Shown here: positions 10,129 through 19,856 of the stretch, piece by piece
How the letters are laid out: each line of letters opens with the position of its first letter
Numbering within the stretch: position 1 is the stretch's first letter
From: Bartonella phoceensis
Lineage (GTDB): Bacteria; Pseudomonadota; Alphaproteobacteria; Rhizobiales; Rhizobiaceae
Length of the DNA stretch: 64,000 bases
NCBI RefSeq assembly: GCF_902825145.1
Contig: NZ_CADEAD010000001.1
Location: forward strand, 415,292-479,291
Reading direction: 5' to 3'
Notes under the pieces: model-generated
Seen by the model: only the letters and a program-made list of their open reading frames with translations
Told to the model about the DNA's origin: nothing
The model's database searches: none
Position numbers and translations under genes: made by a program

Positions 10129-10551
10129 ATGACTGTAGAACGTACTTTTTCAATGATTAAGCCAGATGCAACGCGTCGTAATTTAACAGGAGCAATTACA
10201 AAGATGCTTGAGGATGCAGGGCTGTGTGTTATTGCATCTAAACGGGTGTGGATGAGCCAGCGTGAAGCTGAAAGGTTTTATGCTGTTCATAGGGAGCGCC
10301 CATTTTTTAGTGAATTGGTTGAGTTTATGTCTTCTGGTCCAACAGTTGTACAAGTTTTAGAAGGTGAGAATGCAATAGCTAAAAACCGTGAAGTGATGGG
10401 TGCGACGAATCCTATGGAGGCGCAAGAAGGAACGATTCGTAAAGTTCATGCTTTGTCGATTGGTGAAAATTCTGTTCATGGTTCAGATAGCCCTGAAACT
10501 GCAAAAATAGAAATTGCTTTTTGGTTTTCAAAAGTGGAAATTGTTGGTTAA
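10129..10551 (+). CDS. ndk: Nucleoside diphosphate kinase
   Basis: Transfers the gamma phosphate from ATP to nucleoside diphosphates through a phospho-histidine, balancing NTP and dNTP pools. The 140-residue product is the standard length. It shows the N-terminal [11 protein letters not shown] motif, the RPFF substrate region, [14 protein letters not shown], and the active-site block [12 protein letters not shown], whose His is the phosphorylated residue. The ATG at 10129 follows an AGGTGGTGAA ribosome site. The gene stands alone, and a hairpin terminator follows at 10576. In related genomes ndk is likewise a single gene near genes for DNA repair and lipid synthesis. Confidence 0.97.
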   Translation: MTVERTFSMIKPDATRRNLTGAITKMLEDAGLCVIASKRVWMSQREAERFYAVHRERPFFSELVEFMSSGPTVVQVLEGENAIAKNREVMGATNPMEAQEGTIRKVHALSIGENSVHGSDSPETAKIEIAFWFSKVEIVG

Positions 10552-10575
10552 TAAGAGCATATATGAAAAGCAAAG

Positions 10576-10602
10576 AATCCCGAAACATGCTGTTTTGGGA
10601 TT
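10576..10602 (+). terminator. Hairpin terminator after ndk
   Basis: An 11-bp stem (AATCCCGAAAC paired with GTTTTGGGATT, one G-T wobble) closes a 5-nt ATGCT loop, followed by a modest T-rich tail. It sits 24 nt past the ndk stop and before the convergent pgsA. Confidence 0.75.
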
Positions 10603-10659
10603 TACTTTATAAGATAAGGTTTAAATTTTTTAAAAAGAGTACGTAAAGCGTATAATTTT

Positions 10660-11241
10660 TCATGTGATAACGTGTTTTAAGCCAGCACGAAAATAATCCC
10701 ATCCTGTCCACAATGTGAGAAGAGCAGAAATCCACAGCATGGTAATGCCGAATTCCACCGTATAAAGGAAAATTTTATTACCGGCTGGTCCTGCTAAAAG
10801 AAAGACAATGGCTATCATTTGTACAAATGTTTTCCATTTTGCAAGACGAGAAACGGGAACACTGACTTTCAATTCAGCCAAATACTCACGTAGTCCTGAT
10901 ACAAGAATTTCCCGACAGAGAATGATAATAGCTGCCCATAGTGTCCACCCAGCGATAGTACTGTCTGCTGCAAGCAATAGCAAACAGGCAGATACGAGAA
11001 GCTTATCTGCGATTGGATCTAACATGCGACCAATATTGGATGTTTGTTCCCAAATACGGGCAAGGTAGCCATCAAAAAAATCAGTAATAGATGCAACAAT
11101 AAAAATGGAAACAGCAGCCCAACGTGCGATATCGCTTGATTGTAGTCGTCCTTCTAAAAAAAAGCAGGCAACAACCATTGGCACTGCGATGATCCGCGCA
11201 TAAGTCAAAATATTTGGAAAAGAAAAAGTATGATTTTTCAT
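10660..11241 (-). CDS. pgsA: CDP-diacylglycerol-glycerol-3-phosphate 3-phosphatidyltransferase
   Basis: Integral membrane enzyme making phosphatidylglycerol phosphate, the first committed step toward phosphatidylglycerol and cardiolipin. The CDP-alcohol phosphatidyltransferase signature DGYLARIWEQTSNIGRMLDPIADK is present with its conserved D, G, A, R, G, D and D in register. The hydrophobic profile fits a multi-pass membrane protein. I chose the ATG at 11241 (MKNHTFSFPNILTYARI), which matches the usual N-terminus and gives 193 residues; an upstream start at 11298 would add 19 atypical residues. It lies about 70 nt downstream of uvrC on the same strand, the same uvrC-pgsA order as in other rhizobial genomes, so the two are probably co-transcribed. 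Confidence 0.93.
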   Translation of the reverse strand: MKNHTFSFPNILTYARIIAVPMVVACFFLEGRLQSSDIARWAAVSIFIVASITDFFDGYLARIWEQTSNIGRMLDPIADKLLVSACLLLLAADSTIAGWTLWAAIIILCREILVSGLREYLAELKVSVPVSRLAKWKTFVQMIAIVFLLAGPAGNKIFLYTVEFGITMLWISALLTLWTGWDYFRAGLKHVIT

Positions 11242-11314
11242 AGAGCTATTTGCAATTCTTTGTAAAAGATGATTTATTTTATAAACGTAACAAGGCAAAG
11301 ATCACGAAACAAGC

Positions 11315-13300
11315 TTATTTTTCATTAAAATAACTATGAATCTTTTGTGCAATGGTAATGGAAATTCCTGTAACTTTTATTAAATCTTCAAGTGAAGCAC
11401 CGGCAACAGCTTTGGCACTTCCAAAATGGTGAAGCAACGCACGCTTTCTTGTTGGACCGATATTAGCAATTTCATCAAGAGGATTTTTGAATGTTGTTTT
11501 TTTCCGTTTTGCTCTGTGCGTTCCAATTGCAAAACGATGCGCTTCATCGCGTAGGCGTTGTAGAAAATAAAGGATAGGATCATGTTGGGAAAGCGTGAAG
11601 GGTCTTTTACCTTTTATAAAAAATCGTTCACGCCCCGCGTTACGATCAGCACCTTTAGCTATACCAACAACCGTGATGAGATCGTCTAATTTTAATTCAG
11701 AAAGTATTGTATGCACGCTATTTATTTGTCCTTCACCACCATCGATTAATATAAGATCAGGCCACATAGGAAAAGAATCACTAGTTTGCCTTTTTATATC
11801 ATTGCATTTATTAGGTAAGTTATGTTCTTTGATAAGACGTAAAAATCTTCGTCTCATAACTTCTTTCATCATTCCAAAATCGTCACCGGGTGTGATATCG
11901 GTCGAGCGAATGTTAAATTTGCGATATTGATTTTTAATAAACCCCTTTTGGCCAGCGACAATCATCACACCTACTGCGTTTGTCCCCATAATATGAGAAT
12001 TATCATAGACTTCTATACGACATGGCGTATGAGGTAGTTGGAATATTTCAGCAAGACTCTGAAATAATTTTGTATGTGTAGTTGTTTCAGCAAGCTTGCG
12101 TCCAAGTGCTTCATACGCATTGATATAAGCATGATGAACAAGAGTTTTACGTTCACCTTGTTTGGGTAAAGAGAGAAGTATTTTTCGGTTTGCTTTTAAA
12201 CTGAATGCTTCTGTAAGAAGTGCTTTTTCTTCGATTGTTTCAGATAAAAGGATAAGTTTTGGAAGAGGTTTATCATCGTAGAATTGGGCAAGAAAACTCG
12301 CTAAAATTTCAGTACGAGAAAAAGATGGATCTGCTTTAGGGAAATAGGCTCTGTTTCCCCAATTTTGTCCCATGCGGAAAAAGAACACTTGAATGCAGGT
12401 CGCTCCCTCTTGTTGCGCAATTGCAAATACGTCTGCTTCTTGTATCGTTTGTGGGTTAATACCTTGATGACTTTGTATGTGAGAGAGAGCAGATAAGCGG
12501 TCACGATAGGCTGCTGCTTGTTCAAAATCAAGGTTTTCTGCAGCGTGATGCATAGCTTGAACCATATCCTTCTTAACAGATTGGCTTTTTCCTGAAAGAA
12601 AAGCTTTTGCTTCTTTCACCAGTTTTCTATAATCACTATTACTAATTTCATCTGTACAGGGTGCAGAACATCGCTTAATTTGGTAGAGTAAACAGGGGCG
12701 CGTCCGGTTTTCAAAAACTGAATCGGTACAGGTTCGTAATAGAAAGGCGCGTTGTAAAACGTTAATTGTTTGTGTCACAGCACCTGGAGAGGCAAAAGGA
12801 CCAAAATAATGAGCTTTTCTTGTTCGAGCACCACGATGTTTGTAAAGTGCAGGTGCGCGATGATCATCAGTGACAATGATATAAGGAAAACTTTTATCAT
12901 CACGCAGTAACACATTAAAACGTGGATGTAATCTTTTGATGAGATTAGCTTCTAGAAGGAGCGCTTCTGTTTCTGTATGAGTCACAATAAATTCCATATG
13001 ATATGTCGCGTGAATCATGCGGGCAATACGGTTATTGTGTCCTTGTTTACGTGTGTAGTTTGAAACGCGTTTTTTAAGATTACGTGCTTTACCAACATAG
13101 AGAACATCACCTTTTTCATCAATCATTCGATAAACGCCTGGCTTATGGGGAAGGTGTTTGGCAAATTCTTGTATGAGTTTGGCACCTTTAAATTGATTTT
13201 TATCATTTCCATAATTAGCATTATCCCATGTAATGTGAGAGAGAAAAGGAAGCTTTTCTCTTTCATTTTTAGAACAAGTTATATTGTTTTTCAGGACCAT
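11315..13300 (-). CDS. uvrC: Excinuclease ABC subunit C
   Basis: Nuclease of the UvrABC nucleotide-excision repair system that makes both incisions around a lesion located by UvrA and UvrB. The 661-residue protein has an N-terminal GIY-YIG nuclease domain ([20 protein letters not shown], about residues 52-75). The cysteine cluster region follows near [13 protein letters not shown], then a UVR motif around residues 245-280, the C-terminal RNase H-like nuclease core ([19 protein letters not shown] and [10 protein letters not shown]), and a terminal helix-hairpin-helix pair ([18 protein letters not shown] and [14 protein letters not shown]). The N-terminal 40 residues before the GIY-YIG domain are longer than in E. 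coli. It leads the pgsA unit. Confidence 0.96.
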   Translation of the reverse strand: MVLKNNITCSKNEREKLPFLSHITWDNANYGNDKNQFKGAKLIQEFAKHLPHKPGVYRMIDEKGDVLYVGKARNLKKRVSNYTRKQGHNNRIARMIHATYHMEFIVTHTETEALLLEANLIKRLHPRFNVLLRDDKSFPYIIVTDDHRAPALYKHRGARTRKAHYFGPFASPGAVTQTINVLQRAFLLRTCTDSVFENRTRPCLLYQIKRCSAPCTDEISNSDYRKLVKEAKAFLSGKSQSVKKDMVQAMHHAAENLDFEQAAAYRDRLSALSHIQSHQGINPQTIQEADVFAIAQQEGATCIQVFFFRMGQNWGNRAYFPKADPSFSRTEILASFLAQFYDDKPLPKLILLSETIEEKALLTEAFSLKANRKILLSLPKQGERKTLVHHAYINAYEALGRKLAETTTHTKLFQSLAEIFQLPHTPCRIEVYDNSHIMGTNAVGVMIVAGQKGFIKNQYRKFNIRSTDITPGDDFGMMKEVMRRRFLRLIKEHNLPNKCNDIKRQTSDSFPMWPDLILIDGGEGQINSVHTILSELKLDDLITVVGIAKGADRNAGRERFFIKGKRPFTLSQHDPILYFLQRLRDEAHRFAIGTHRAKRKKTTFKNPLDEIANIGPTRKRALLHHFGSAKAVAGASLEDLIKVTGISITIAQKIHSYFNEK

Positions 13301-13703
13301 TTAGTTCATCCGGAAGTGTTTTTTGTTTTTCATATGAAACGCTCTTATCTATCATGTATATAATGATGGTCATTTATCCTATAAAATAATGCATTATGAC
13401 ATGAGATCATGCAATTTTGGAGTTATTTTACTTTGCATAAAAAATATGAGGGCTATTTTTAAAAAATTTTACGAATTTGCCAACGCTGTCTATTGTGGAT
13501 AAGAACAACAAATCTATGATGATGAAAGGCTACATTAAAATAAGTTTTGTTTTAAAAAGGCAAATTTGTACTGCTGACTATGATCTACATTAGGGGCATA
13601 GTTCAAAATGTCAAGGAAACTGATATTCTAGGATTGCGGTATTTCTCAACGGTTTCATATCTTTGATTTTTATAAAAAAGATTTTGATTTAAGGTGAAAA
13701 AAA
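13301..13703. other. Spacer between rlmJ and uvrC
   Basis: About 400 nt between two minus-strand genes, with no open frame of interest on either strand. It would carry the uvrC promoter and any rlmJ terminator. I see nothing recognisable in it. Confidence 0.4.
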
Positions 13704-14567
13704 TTAACATAATGAATGTTCCTTCTGGATCCATTCATGCGTTATTCGTGCATTTTTATCTTGTCCAAGACGAGCGAGAAGAAAGGGACTCAATTTTTTT
13801 ACTTCTTCTTCAATAAGGTAGGGAGGATTGATAAGAATCATACCACTTCCATTCATTGTAGGTGGTAGTGAGCTTTTTCGAATACGCATTTCAAGTTGTA
13901 GAATTTTTGGAATTCCTGTTTGATAAAGTGCATAAAGAAAATTTTCAATTTCTTTATCATATTTAACAGGATACCATAAAGCGTAGACTCCTCCAGGAAA
14001 ACGACGATGCGCTTTCACCAATCCCTCAATAAGGCGGGCAAATTCACCAGGTTTTTCAAAAGGAGGATCAACAAGGATAAATCCACGTTTTTCTTTTGGT
14101 GGCAAATGCGCATTTAAAGAAAGCCAACCATCTAAATGCAAAACTTTTGTTTGATAATCACCGGAAAAACTTTTTGCTAAAATGTGGTAATCTTCATCAT
14201 GCAGTTCAATTGCGGTTAGTCGATCTTGTTTACGCAATAATTGGCGAATAACAACCGGAGAGCCAGGATAGAAGAGAATTTCTTTTTCCCCTTTATTGAG
14301 TTTATCAACAATATCATACCATGGACCAAGGAGCGCTTTTAAATCTTCTGGGATAGGAGCTGAAAAAAGCCGTTGGGCACCTTCGCGCCACTCTCCCGTT
14401 TTGCGTGCTTCTAAAGAAGAGAGATCATAAATGCCGATTCCAGCATGCGTATCTATAACACGAAAAGCTTTTTCTTTATGTTTGAGATATTCTATAATGC
14501 GGGTGACAATAATGTGTTTAAAAACATCGGCAAAATTGCCAGCATGATAAATATGCCGATAATTCAT
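13704..14567 (-). CDS. rlmJ: 23S rRNA (adenine(2030)-N6)-methyltransferase RlmJ
   Basis: SAM-dependent N6-adenine methyltransferase that modifies A2030 of 23S rRNA (YhiR/RlmJ family). The 287-residue product opens with MNYRHIYHAGNFADVFKH, an RlmJ hallmark, followed by the SAM-binding region VIDTHAGIGIYDL and the catalytic LVDPPFEKPGEF segment, a DPPF/Y motif typical of N6-adenine methylation. The C-terminal half keeps YALWYPVK and SGMILINPPY. The length equals that of the E. coli enzyme. It is flanked on both sides by long non-coding stretches and appears to be a single-gene unit. Confidence 0.93.
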   Translation of the reverse strand: MNYRHIYHAGNFADVFKHIIVTRIIEYLKHKEKAFRVIDTHAGIGIYDLSSLEARKTGEWREGAQRLFSAPIPEDLKALLGPWYDIVDKLNKGEKEILFYPGSPVVIRQLLRKQDRLTAIELHDEDYHILAKSFSGDYQTKVLHLDGWLSLNAHLPPKEKRGFILVDPPFEKPGEFARLIEGLVKAHRRFPGGVYALWYPVKYDKEIENFLYALYQTGIPKILQLEMRIRKSSLPPTMNGSGMILINPPYLIEEEVKKLSPFLLARLGQDKNARITHEWIQKEHSLC

Positions 14568-15128
14568 AGATAAATTCTATCCTCTATACGACTGCTTACT
14601 AAATTTTTCTCTTAACATTAGATAATAATTTTATATCAATAAATACTCTATGTAGAGATAAAATCGTCAAAAGAGCATATAGAGCTAGTAAAAAAACGCT
14701 AATATAATAGTTTTACAATTATTTTCTATATTTTGATGTTCATACAATTTGTATGAATGAGAGTAAATAAAAAGATTTCGAGTCTTTTACCATGATGTGA
14801 ACAAGAGAAGAGAGAAAAAATTTCAATTGAAGTCTTTGTCATTTATCTTTGTGAAAGATTCTTAAAATAATTTTCACATTGATGAATAAACTTATCAACG
14901 ATTTGAAAATTGATAAATTTTAAATGCCTAGTAAAATTAAATGTTTGATAAAAATATTATAAGATTGATAAACTCCCTTCTTTACAAATTTTCCATGATT
15001 CGATGAGAAAGAGCAGTAAAGATATGATCGTGGTGTGCTGCATGGATTATGTCTCGATTTCATATTTTTAGTTTAATAAGATTTGGCATTAACGCTAATT
15101 GTTTTCCTATTTTAGATATTCCTTGGAG
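14568..15128. other. Non-coding AT-rich stretch upstream of rlmJ
   Basis: Contains the rlmJ promoter region. No gene or RNA is recognised. In many rhizobial relatives scpA and scpB lie just before tatA, but neither is recognisable here. Confidence 0.35.
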
Positions 15129-15468
15129 TACATGATATGACGCAGAATGCGTGTTTATGCTCGGGAGAAAGAAACAGGTACAGCTTTTTTAGAAAGTGCG
15201 TTGGCTCAAGGGCTTATAGGTGGTGGAGCCAGTAATGAAACATATTTATGGACATAGACGAATGAGTGCTTTCTAATACGCATTTGCGTTAGCACATATT
15301 GATGTCCCACTTTATATTTTGGAAAAATACGATTTTATGACTTTTAAAAAATTTAGTTTATGTACCAGTGCTGCAATAACGACGCATATTGTTTATGAAG
15401 CGATTGATGATAAAATTCTTGCAAGATTGTCTAAGGAGCTATCGAGAACATTATCCGTGAGAGGGTAG
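15129..15468 (+). pseudogene. Remnant of an unrecognised protein-coding gene
   Basis: Two stretches of protein-like sequence lie in adjacent frames. The first reads RMRVYAREKETGTAF followed by LESALAQGLIGGGASNETYL and ends in a stop. A frame change leads into GHRRMSAF, a TAA, and then YAFALAHIDVPLYILEKYDF followed by MTFKKFSLCTSAAITTHIVY, ending at a TAG at 15466-15468. The amino-acid texture (amphipathic, low in rare residues) is better than random AT-rich translation, and the frameshift plus internal stop suggest a decayed gene of about 110 codons. I do not recognise the family. Confidence 0.4.
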
Positions 15469-15967
15469 GCCTTGACGGGCTTTTAATATCAGATAATGTA
15501 TCAATGAAAGCTCTGTCAAGGTTACGTTTTTAGAAAATTTTTCAAATTTAACACGTAAAATTTTTCCGACAGACCCATGATATTATCCTGCACGGAACGG
15601 TCATTTACAAGAGATGTGCGCGACTGTCCGGATAACACCATTTTAAAAGTAAGGATTGGAACGTGCGTATAGTGTTTACAGGAGCATTTTACCACTCGAT
15701 AAATAGATAAGCCTGCTTTAAGAAAGGAGTTTTCACGCCTTTTTAATTTTATTTTAAAGAGCTTTATTATTTTTAATGTATCTGCCATTTATTATAATAT
15801 GCTAAGCAAAAGAGAAGAAAGCTTAAAAAGTTAGTTTACAATAAAAAGCACATGATGACTTTGAACTTGAGAAGAAAATATACGAGTAAAATATGATTGT
15901 ATTTGACACATTTCTCAGAGTAAACATGAACAAATGAAATAAAATTGAAAAGCAATGAGAGAGAGTG
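15469..15967. other. Spacer upstream of tatA
   Basis: About 500 nt without a supported gene. The segment just before 15968 (GAGAGAGTG) holds the tatA ribosome site. An 88-codon open frame on the minus strand (15522-15788) lacks family features and is not called. Confidence 0.35.
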
Positions 15968-16279
15968 ATGGGTAATATTTTTTCACCAACACATTTAATT
16001 GTAATTTTGTTGATTATCCTTGTACTTTTTGGGCGTGGTAAGGTTTCTGAATTAATGGGCGATGTTGCTAAAGGGATTAAAGCTTTCAAAAAGAATATGA
16101 AAGAAGAAGAGGAAGATATCGAGAATAATCTAAAAATGACCGATACTTCCAAAGCAATCGATATTGAACCTCAAAAATCTGAACTGTTATCGGTAAAGCG
16201 TTCAGTAGCACGCGGGAAAACTCCTTTTTCTTCTAAAGGGAGGAAGGCATCTGATGCTAAAAGACAGCATATAAAATGA
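15968..16279 (+). CDS. tatA: Sec-independent translocase subunit TatA
   Basis: Pore-forming subunit of the twin-arginine pathway, which exports folded proteins. The 103-residue protein has a short N-terminal membrane helix (residues about 6-20) followed by the conserved FGRGK hinge and the amphipathic helix [19 protein letters not shown], then an acidic patch EEEEDIE and a charged, low-complexity tail. The TatA/E pattern FG(R/A)xKLP is slightly altered to [11 protein letters not shown]. The ATG at 15968 gives [10 protein letters not shown]; a GTG one codon earlier is possible. It is the first gene of a tatA-tatB-tatC cluster. Confidence 0.93.
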   Translation: MGNIFSPTHLIVILLIILVLFGRGKVSELMGDVAKGIKAFKKNMKEEEEDIENNLKMTDTSKAIDIEPQKSELLSVKRSVARGKTPFSSKGRKASDAKRQHIK

Positions 16280-16338
16280 TAAAGACACAATTATAATAGT
16301 ATACATTATTTTTTTAATGAGAAAGTCGAGTATAAACG

Positions 16339-16779
16339 ATGTTTGGGATTGATGGATCAGAGTTGCTTGTGATCTTACTCGTTCTCATTATCGTCGTTGG
16401 ACCAAAAGATCTACCTAAAATGCTAAAGACAATGGCAAAAGCAGTAGCTTATGTACATTCAACAGCGAATGAATTTCATCGCCAGTTTGATGATGCAATG
16501 AAACAAGCCGAGCTTGATGATTTACAAAAGACATTATCGGATAACAATGATTTTAATTTAAACAAGGAGTTAACAGAGACATATAAATCTATTCATGATG
16601 AGATGGAGGGTATCCACGATAATTTTGATATAGAGATATCACATCATAAATCAGAAAAAGAGAAAGAAATTTTGCGATGTAACCAGAATCAAGTCAATGA
16701 AGATTTGACCGTGTCCGTAGAGTCTAAGGATTCTAAAAGTATTTCTCTAATTTCTAAAGAGAAAGAAGATGTGTCATGA
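16339..16779 (+). CDS. tatB: Sec-independent translocase subunit TatB
   Basis: Partner of TatC in the receptor complex that binds twin-arginine signal peptides. The 146-residue product starts MFGIDGSELLVILLVLIIVVGPKDLP, the characteristic TatB opening with the conserved Glu in the membrane helix and the GPKDLP hinge. A long amphipathic helix (MLKTMAKAVAYVHSTANEFH) and a charged, poorly conserved tail follow. Its last 4 nt overlap the tatC start (ATGA), so the two genes are translationally coupled. Confidence 0.94.
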   Translation: MFGIDGSELLVILLVLIIVVGPKDLPKMLKTMAKAVAYVHSTANEFHRQFDDAMKQAELDDLQKTLSDNNDFNLNKELTETYKSIHDEMEGIHDNFDIEISHHKSEKEKEILRCNQNQVNEDLTVSVESKDSKSISLISKEKEDVS

Positions 16780-17558
16780 ATGTTAAGAAAGACGAAGTTG
16801 ATGCCAATATGGCACCACTTTTAGAACACTTTATTGAACTCCGTCAGCGAATTATTGCTGCTCTGCTCGCATTTCTAGTAGCTTTTATTCTGTGTTTTCT
16901 TGTCAAAGATTATATCTTAAATTTTTTGATATGGCCTTATCAATGGGCAATGAAAATATCAGGTGGTAATCCTGAGAGTATTCGTCTGCAATCAACGCAA
17001 GTGTGGGAAACGTTTTTAACGAAAATAAAACTTGCTGCTTTTGGAGCGATTATTTTATCCTTTCCTTATACAGCTTTTCAATTTTATAGCTTTATCGCAC
17101 CAGGACTTTATAAAAATGAACGTATGGCTTTTTTACCATTTCTCATTGGTGGACCAATTTTATTTTGCATTGGAGGGGCACTCGTTTATGTTCTATTGGC
17201 ACCAATAATGCTTTGGTTTAGTCTTTCTCAGCAATTTCTTCCAGATGTCCATTTAAGAATAGAGTTTATAGTCCGTATTGCCGATTATTTAAGCTTCATG
17301 ACATCATTCATTCTAATTTTTGGTTTGATTTTTCAATTACCTCTTGTGACTAGCCTTTTAACCAAAGTTGGATTTGTAACTTCTCATAGCCTGGTATCTA
17401 AACGAAAATGGGCTATCCTCATCTCTTTTATAATTGCAGCGATAGTAACTCCCTCGGATTTTTTTACTATGTTTGCAGTAGCTTTACCAACGGTAGCTCT
17501 TTATGAGATCTCAATTTTAATTGCTTACTGTATAGAAAAAAGAAAAAAATCCTCTTAA
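16776..17558 (+). CDS. tatC: Sec-independent translocase subunit TatC
   Basis: Six-helix membrane protein that recognises the twin-arginine signal. The 260-residue protein contains the N-terminal MAPLLEHFIELRQRII motif (conserved E and LR before helix 1), the FSFPYTAFQFYSFIAPGLYKNER region with the conserved FxxPGLxxxER, and six hydrophobic segments. The C-terminal part carries VGFVTSHSLVSKRKW and VTPSDFFTMFAVALP, where family members have TPPD. The reading frame overlaps tatB by 4 nt. A 12-bp perfect palindrome (CCTCTTAAGAGG, 17551-17562) spans the stop codon. Confidence 0.96.
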   Translation: MNVKKDEVDANMAPLLEHFIELRQRIIAALLAFLVAFILCFLVKDYILNFLIWPYQWAMKISGGNPESIRLQSTQVWETFLTKIKLAAFGAIILSFPYTAFQFYSFIAPGLYKNERMAFLPFLIGGPILFCIGGALVYVLLAPIMLWFSLSQQFLPDVHLRIEFIVRIADYLSFMTSFILIFGLIFQLPLVTSLLTKVGFVTSHSLVSKRKWAILISFIIAAIVTPSDFFTMFAVALPTVALYEISILIAYCIEKRKKSS

Positions 17559-17617
17559 GAGGGGTGTGTATCTTGTGTATAGGAAACAAATAGAAACGAT
17601 GCAAATGAGGAATTTTT

Positions 17618-18895
17618 ATGCTAGATATTAAGTGGATTCGTGAAAACCCTGAAAAATTAGATAAAGCACTGGAAAATAGAGGTATTGGGCCGCAAGCAGA
17701 AAGATTGATAAAACTTGATTTTGAGCGTCGCTCGTATGTTGCTAAAGTACAATCAGCACAGGAACGTCGCAATGCAGCTTCAAAGGAAATAGGACAAGCT
17801 TTAGCTACGCGTGATCAGAAAATGGTAGAACGTCTTAGAGCTGAAGTTGAAGAGATCAAAGTTTTTCTTTCTTCTGCTACAGTGGAAGAAAAGCGGTTAA
17901 CTGAAAGTTTTGAGAAAGCTCTTTCAGAACTCCCGAATATTCCATTGGATGATATTCCAAAAGGTAAAGATGAAAATGATAATGTTGTCATTCGACATTT
18001 TGGTACTCCCCCAACATTTGATTTTATAGCAAAGGAGCATTTTGATCTTGGTCAAAATCTCAAACAGATGGATTTTGAGCGCGCAAGTCGTTTATCAGGG
18101 ACACGCTTTACAGTACTTTCAGGGGCATTGGCGCGGCTTGAACGAGCATTAGGTCAATTTATGCTTAATGTACATGTTGAGGAGCACGGTTACACAGAGG
18201 TATCGGTGCCTTTTCTTGTTCGTGAGGAGATTGTTTACGGAGCAGCTCAATTGCCGAAGTTTGCTGATGGTCTTTTTCAAACAACGGATGGACGGTGGCT
18301 TATTTCTACAGCTGAAGTACCGTTAACAAATTTGGTAAACAATGAAATTCTTGAGATATCAGATTTACCATTGCGATTTTCTTCTTTAACTCCCTGTTTT
18401 CGCTCGGAGGCGGGAGCTGCAGGTCGTGATACGCGTGGCATGTTGCGTCAGCACCAGTTTTGGAAGGTAGAAATGGTATCGATTACCACTGAAGAGCAAT
18501 CTTTAATAGAGCTGGAACGTATGACAGAGTGTGCAGAAGATGTATTGAAACGTCTTGGTTTGCCTTTCCGTACCGTAGTTCTTTCTACGGGTGATATGGG
18601 ATTTGCAGCACGTAAAACTTATGACATTGAAGTTTGGCTTCCGGGTCAAGGATGTTATCGTGAAATTTCCAGCTGTTCAGTTTGTGGAGATTTTCAGGGG
18701 CGACGTATGAATGCGCGGTATCGTAAAGAAGGTGATAAAGCATTACATTTCGTTCATAGTCTTAACGGTTCTGGTACAGCTATTGGACGGTGTCTTATCG
18801 CTATTCTTGAGAATTATCAGCAAGCTGATGGATCAATTATTGTGCCAGATGTTTTACAACCCTATATGAAGGGCATGCGTTTGATTACCGCCTAA
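17618..18895 (+). CDS. serS: Seryl-tRNA synthetase
   Basis: Class II aminoacyl-tRNA synthetase charging tRNA-Ser (and tRNA-Sec where present). The 425-residue product begins [18 protein letters not shown] and has the N-terminal antiparallel coiled-coil arm that binds the tRNA long variable arm (about residues 25-105). The class II core shows motif 2 ([28 protein letters not shown], split by the flipping loop) and motif 3 ([19 protein letters not shown]). The length is typical. It lies 60 nt after tatC in the same order as in Brucella and Sinorhizobium, so it may be transcribed with the tat genes. Confidence 0.97.
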   Translation: MLDIKWIRENPEKLDKALENRGIGPQAERLIKLDFERRSYVAKVQSAQERRNAASKEIGQALATRDQKMVERLRAEVEEIKVFLSSATVEEKRLTESFEKALSELPNIPLDDIPKGKDENDNVVIRHFGTPPTFDFIAKEHFDLGQNLKQMDFERASRLSGTRFTVLSGALARLERALGQFMLNVHVEEHGYTEVSVPFLVREEIVYGAAQLPKFADGLFQTTDGRWLISTAEVPLTNLVNNEILEISDLPLRFSSLTPCFRSEAGAAGRDTRGMLRQHQFWKVEMVSITTEEQSLIELERMTECAEDVLKRLGLPFRTVVLSTGDMGFAARKTYDIEVWLPGQGCYREISSCSVCGDFQGRRMNARYRKEGDKALHFVHSLNGSGTAIGRCLIAILENYQQADGSIIVPDVLQPYMKGMRLITA

Positions 18896-19027
18896 TTTTG
18901 TAAAAGGATAACTGATATAGTTTTATTACTAGAAAGATGATGATCTGCAAATGCAAGGTTTTGCCATTTAAAAAAATGAGTTGTACTTATAAAAAAAGTG
19001 CTACTTCATTGGAGAATAAATAACGCT

Positions 19028-19687
19028 ATGGGGCAAAGGGATATTTTACGATTTCGTGAGGAATTAGCCAGTCTTGTGCTAAAAATGCGCAGTAAAGGAA
19101 TTGATGATGTCCGCTTTTTTTCGGCATTTGAGAAAATTCCGCGTCAACAATTCGTTGCTATTCCTTGGATCAACAGTGCTTATGATAATAAAATTATTCC
19201 CATTGAGTGTGGTGAATATATGGAACGTTTGGAAGAGCAGCTTTTGATTCTTTCTGCATTATCGTTGAAAAAAAAGCATCGCATTTTAGAAATTGGCACA
19301 GGATCTGGCTTTTGTACTGCTCTTATGGCGTGTTTGAGTGACCGTGTGACAACAGTTGATCGTTATAAAACGCTTGTTGATTTGGCACACCAAAAATTTC
19401 AAAGCTTGGGACTTGAAAATATTATTATACGGCAAATTGATGGAAGTTGTACTGTTACAGGTTTTGGATCATTTGACCGTATTCTTATTTGGCCATCACG
19501 TTCTGATGAGCCAAAGGAATTTTTAGAAATTCTAGCTGAAAATGGGATTCTCATTCAAGCTATAGGGCCTGATGAAGGGGTACAAACAGTGACGCGCTAT
19601 ATGAAAATTGGCAGTCGATTTGAGCGTTTAGAAATGTTTCAGGTACGTTACCAGCCTTTTATTAAAGGCATTGCGGAAATACTTTAA
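19028..19687 (+). CDS. pcm: Protein-L-isoaspartate O-methyltransferase-like protein
   Basis: SAM-dependent methyltransferase related to PIMT, which repairs isoaspartyl residues in aged proteins. The 219-residue protein keeps FEKIPRQQFVAIPW near residue 35 and the SAM-binding motif I RILEIGTGSGFCTALMA near residues 85-100. It also has an acidic motif II (VTTVDRY) and a DGSCTVTGFGSFDRILI segment. The usual substrate loop with a GQTIS motif is replaced here by CGEYMERLEEQ, so repair activity is not assured. I chose the ATG at 19028 because GGAGAA lies ahead of it. The position after serS and before an NlpD-like gene matches the serS-surE-pcm-nlpD order of relatives, but surE is absent. Confidence 0.72.
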   Translation: MGQRDILRFREELASLVLKMRSKGIDDVRFFSAFEKIPRQQFVAIPWINSAYDNKIIPIECGEYMERLEEQLLILSALSLKKKHRILEIGTGSGFCTALMACLSDRVTTVDRYKTLVDLAHQKFQSLGLENIIIRQIDGSCTVTGFGSFDRILIWPSRSDEPKEFLEILAENGILIQAIGPDEGVQTVTRYMKIGSRFERLEMFQVRYQPFIKGIAEIL

Positions 19688-19856
19688 TTTTTAGATTTAA
19701 AATCCTGCGCAAATTATTTTGTCTTTTTATTTTTATGATAAATTCATTTTGATCTTATTATAAAGATATTTATGAATAAAATGCCCAATTTTAACTCTTA
19801 GGTAAGATTAGAGAGTTTTAATAGAATGAGTTGAGTATTGACGAGTGGGCAAAACT

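Noticed and set aside
11380..12531. Open frames within uvrC on both strands
   Set aside because: They are shadows of the conserved uvrC reading frame; no motif is seen.
15522..15788. 88-codon minus-strand frame upstream of tatA
   Set aside because: Basic, low-complexity text with no recognisable domain and no ribosome site.
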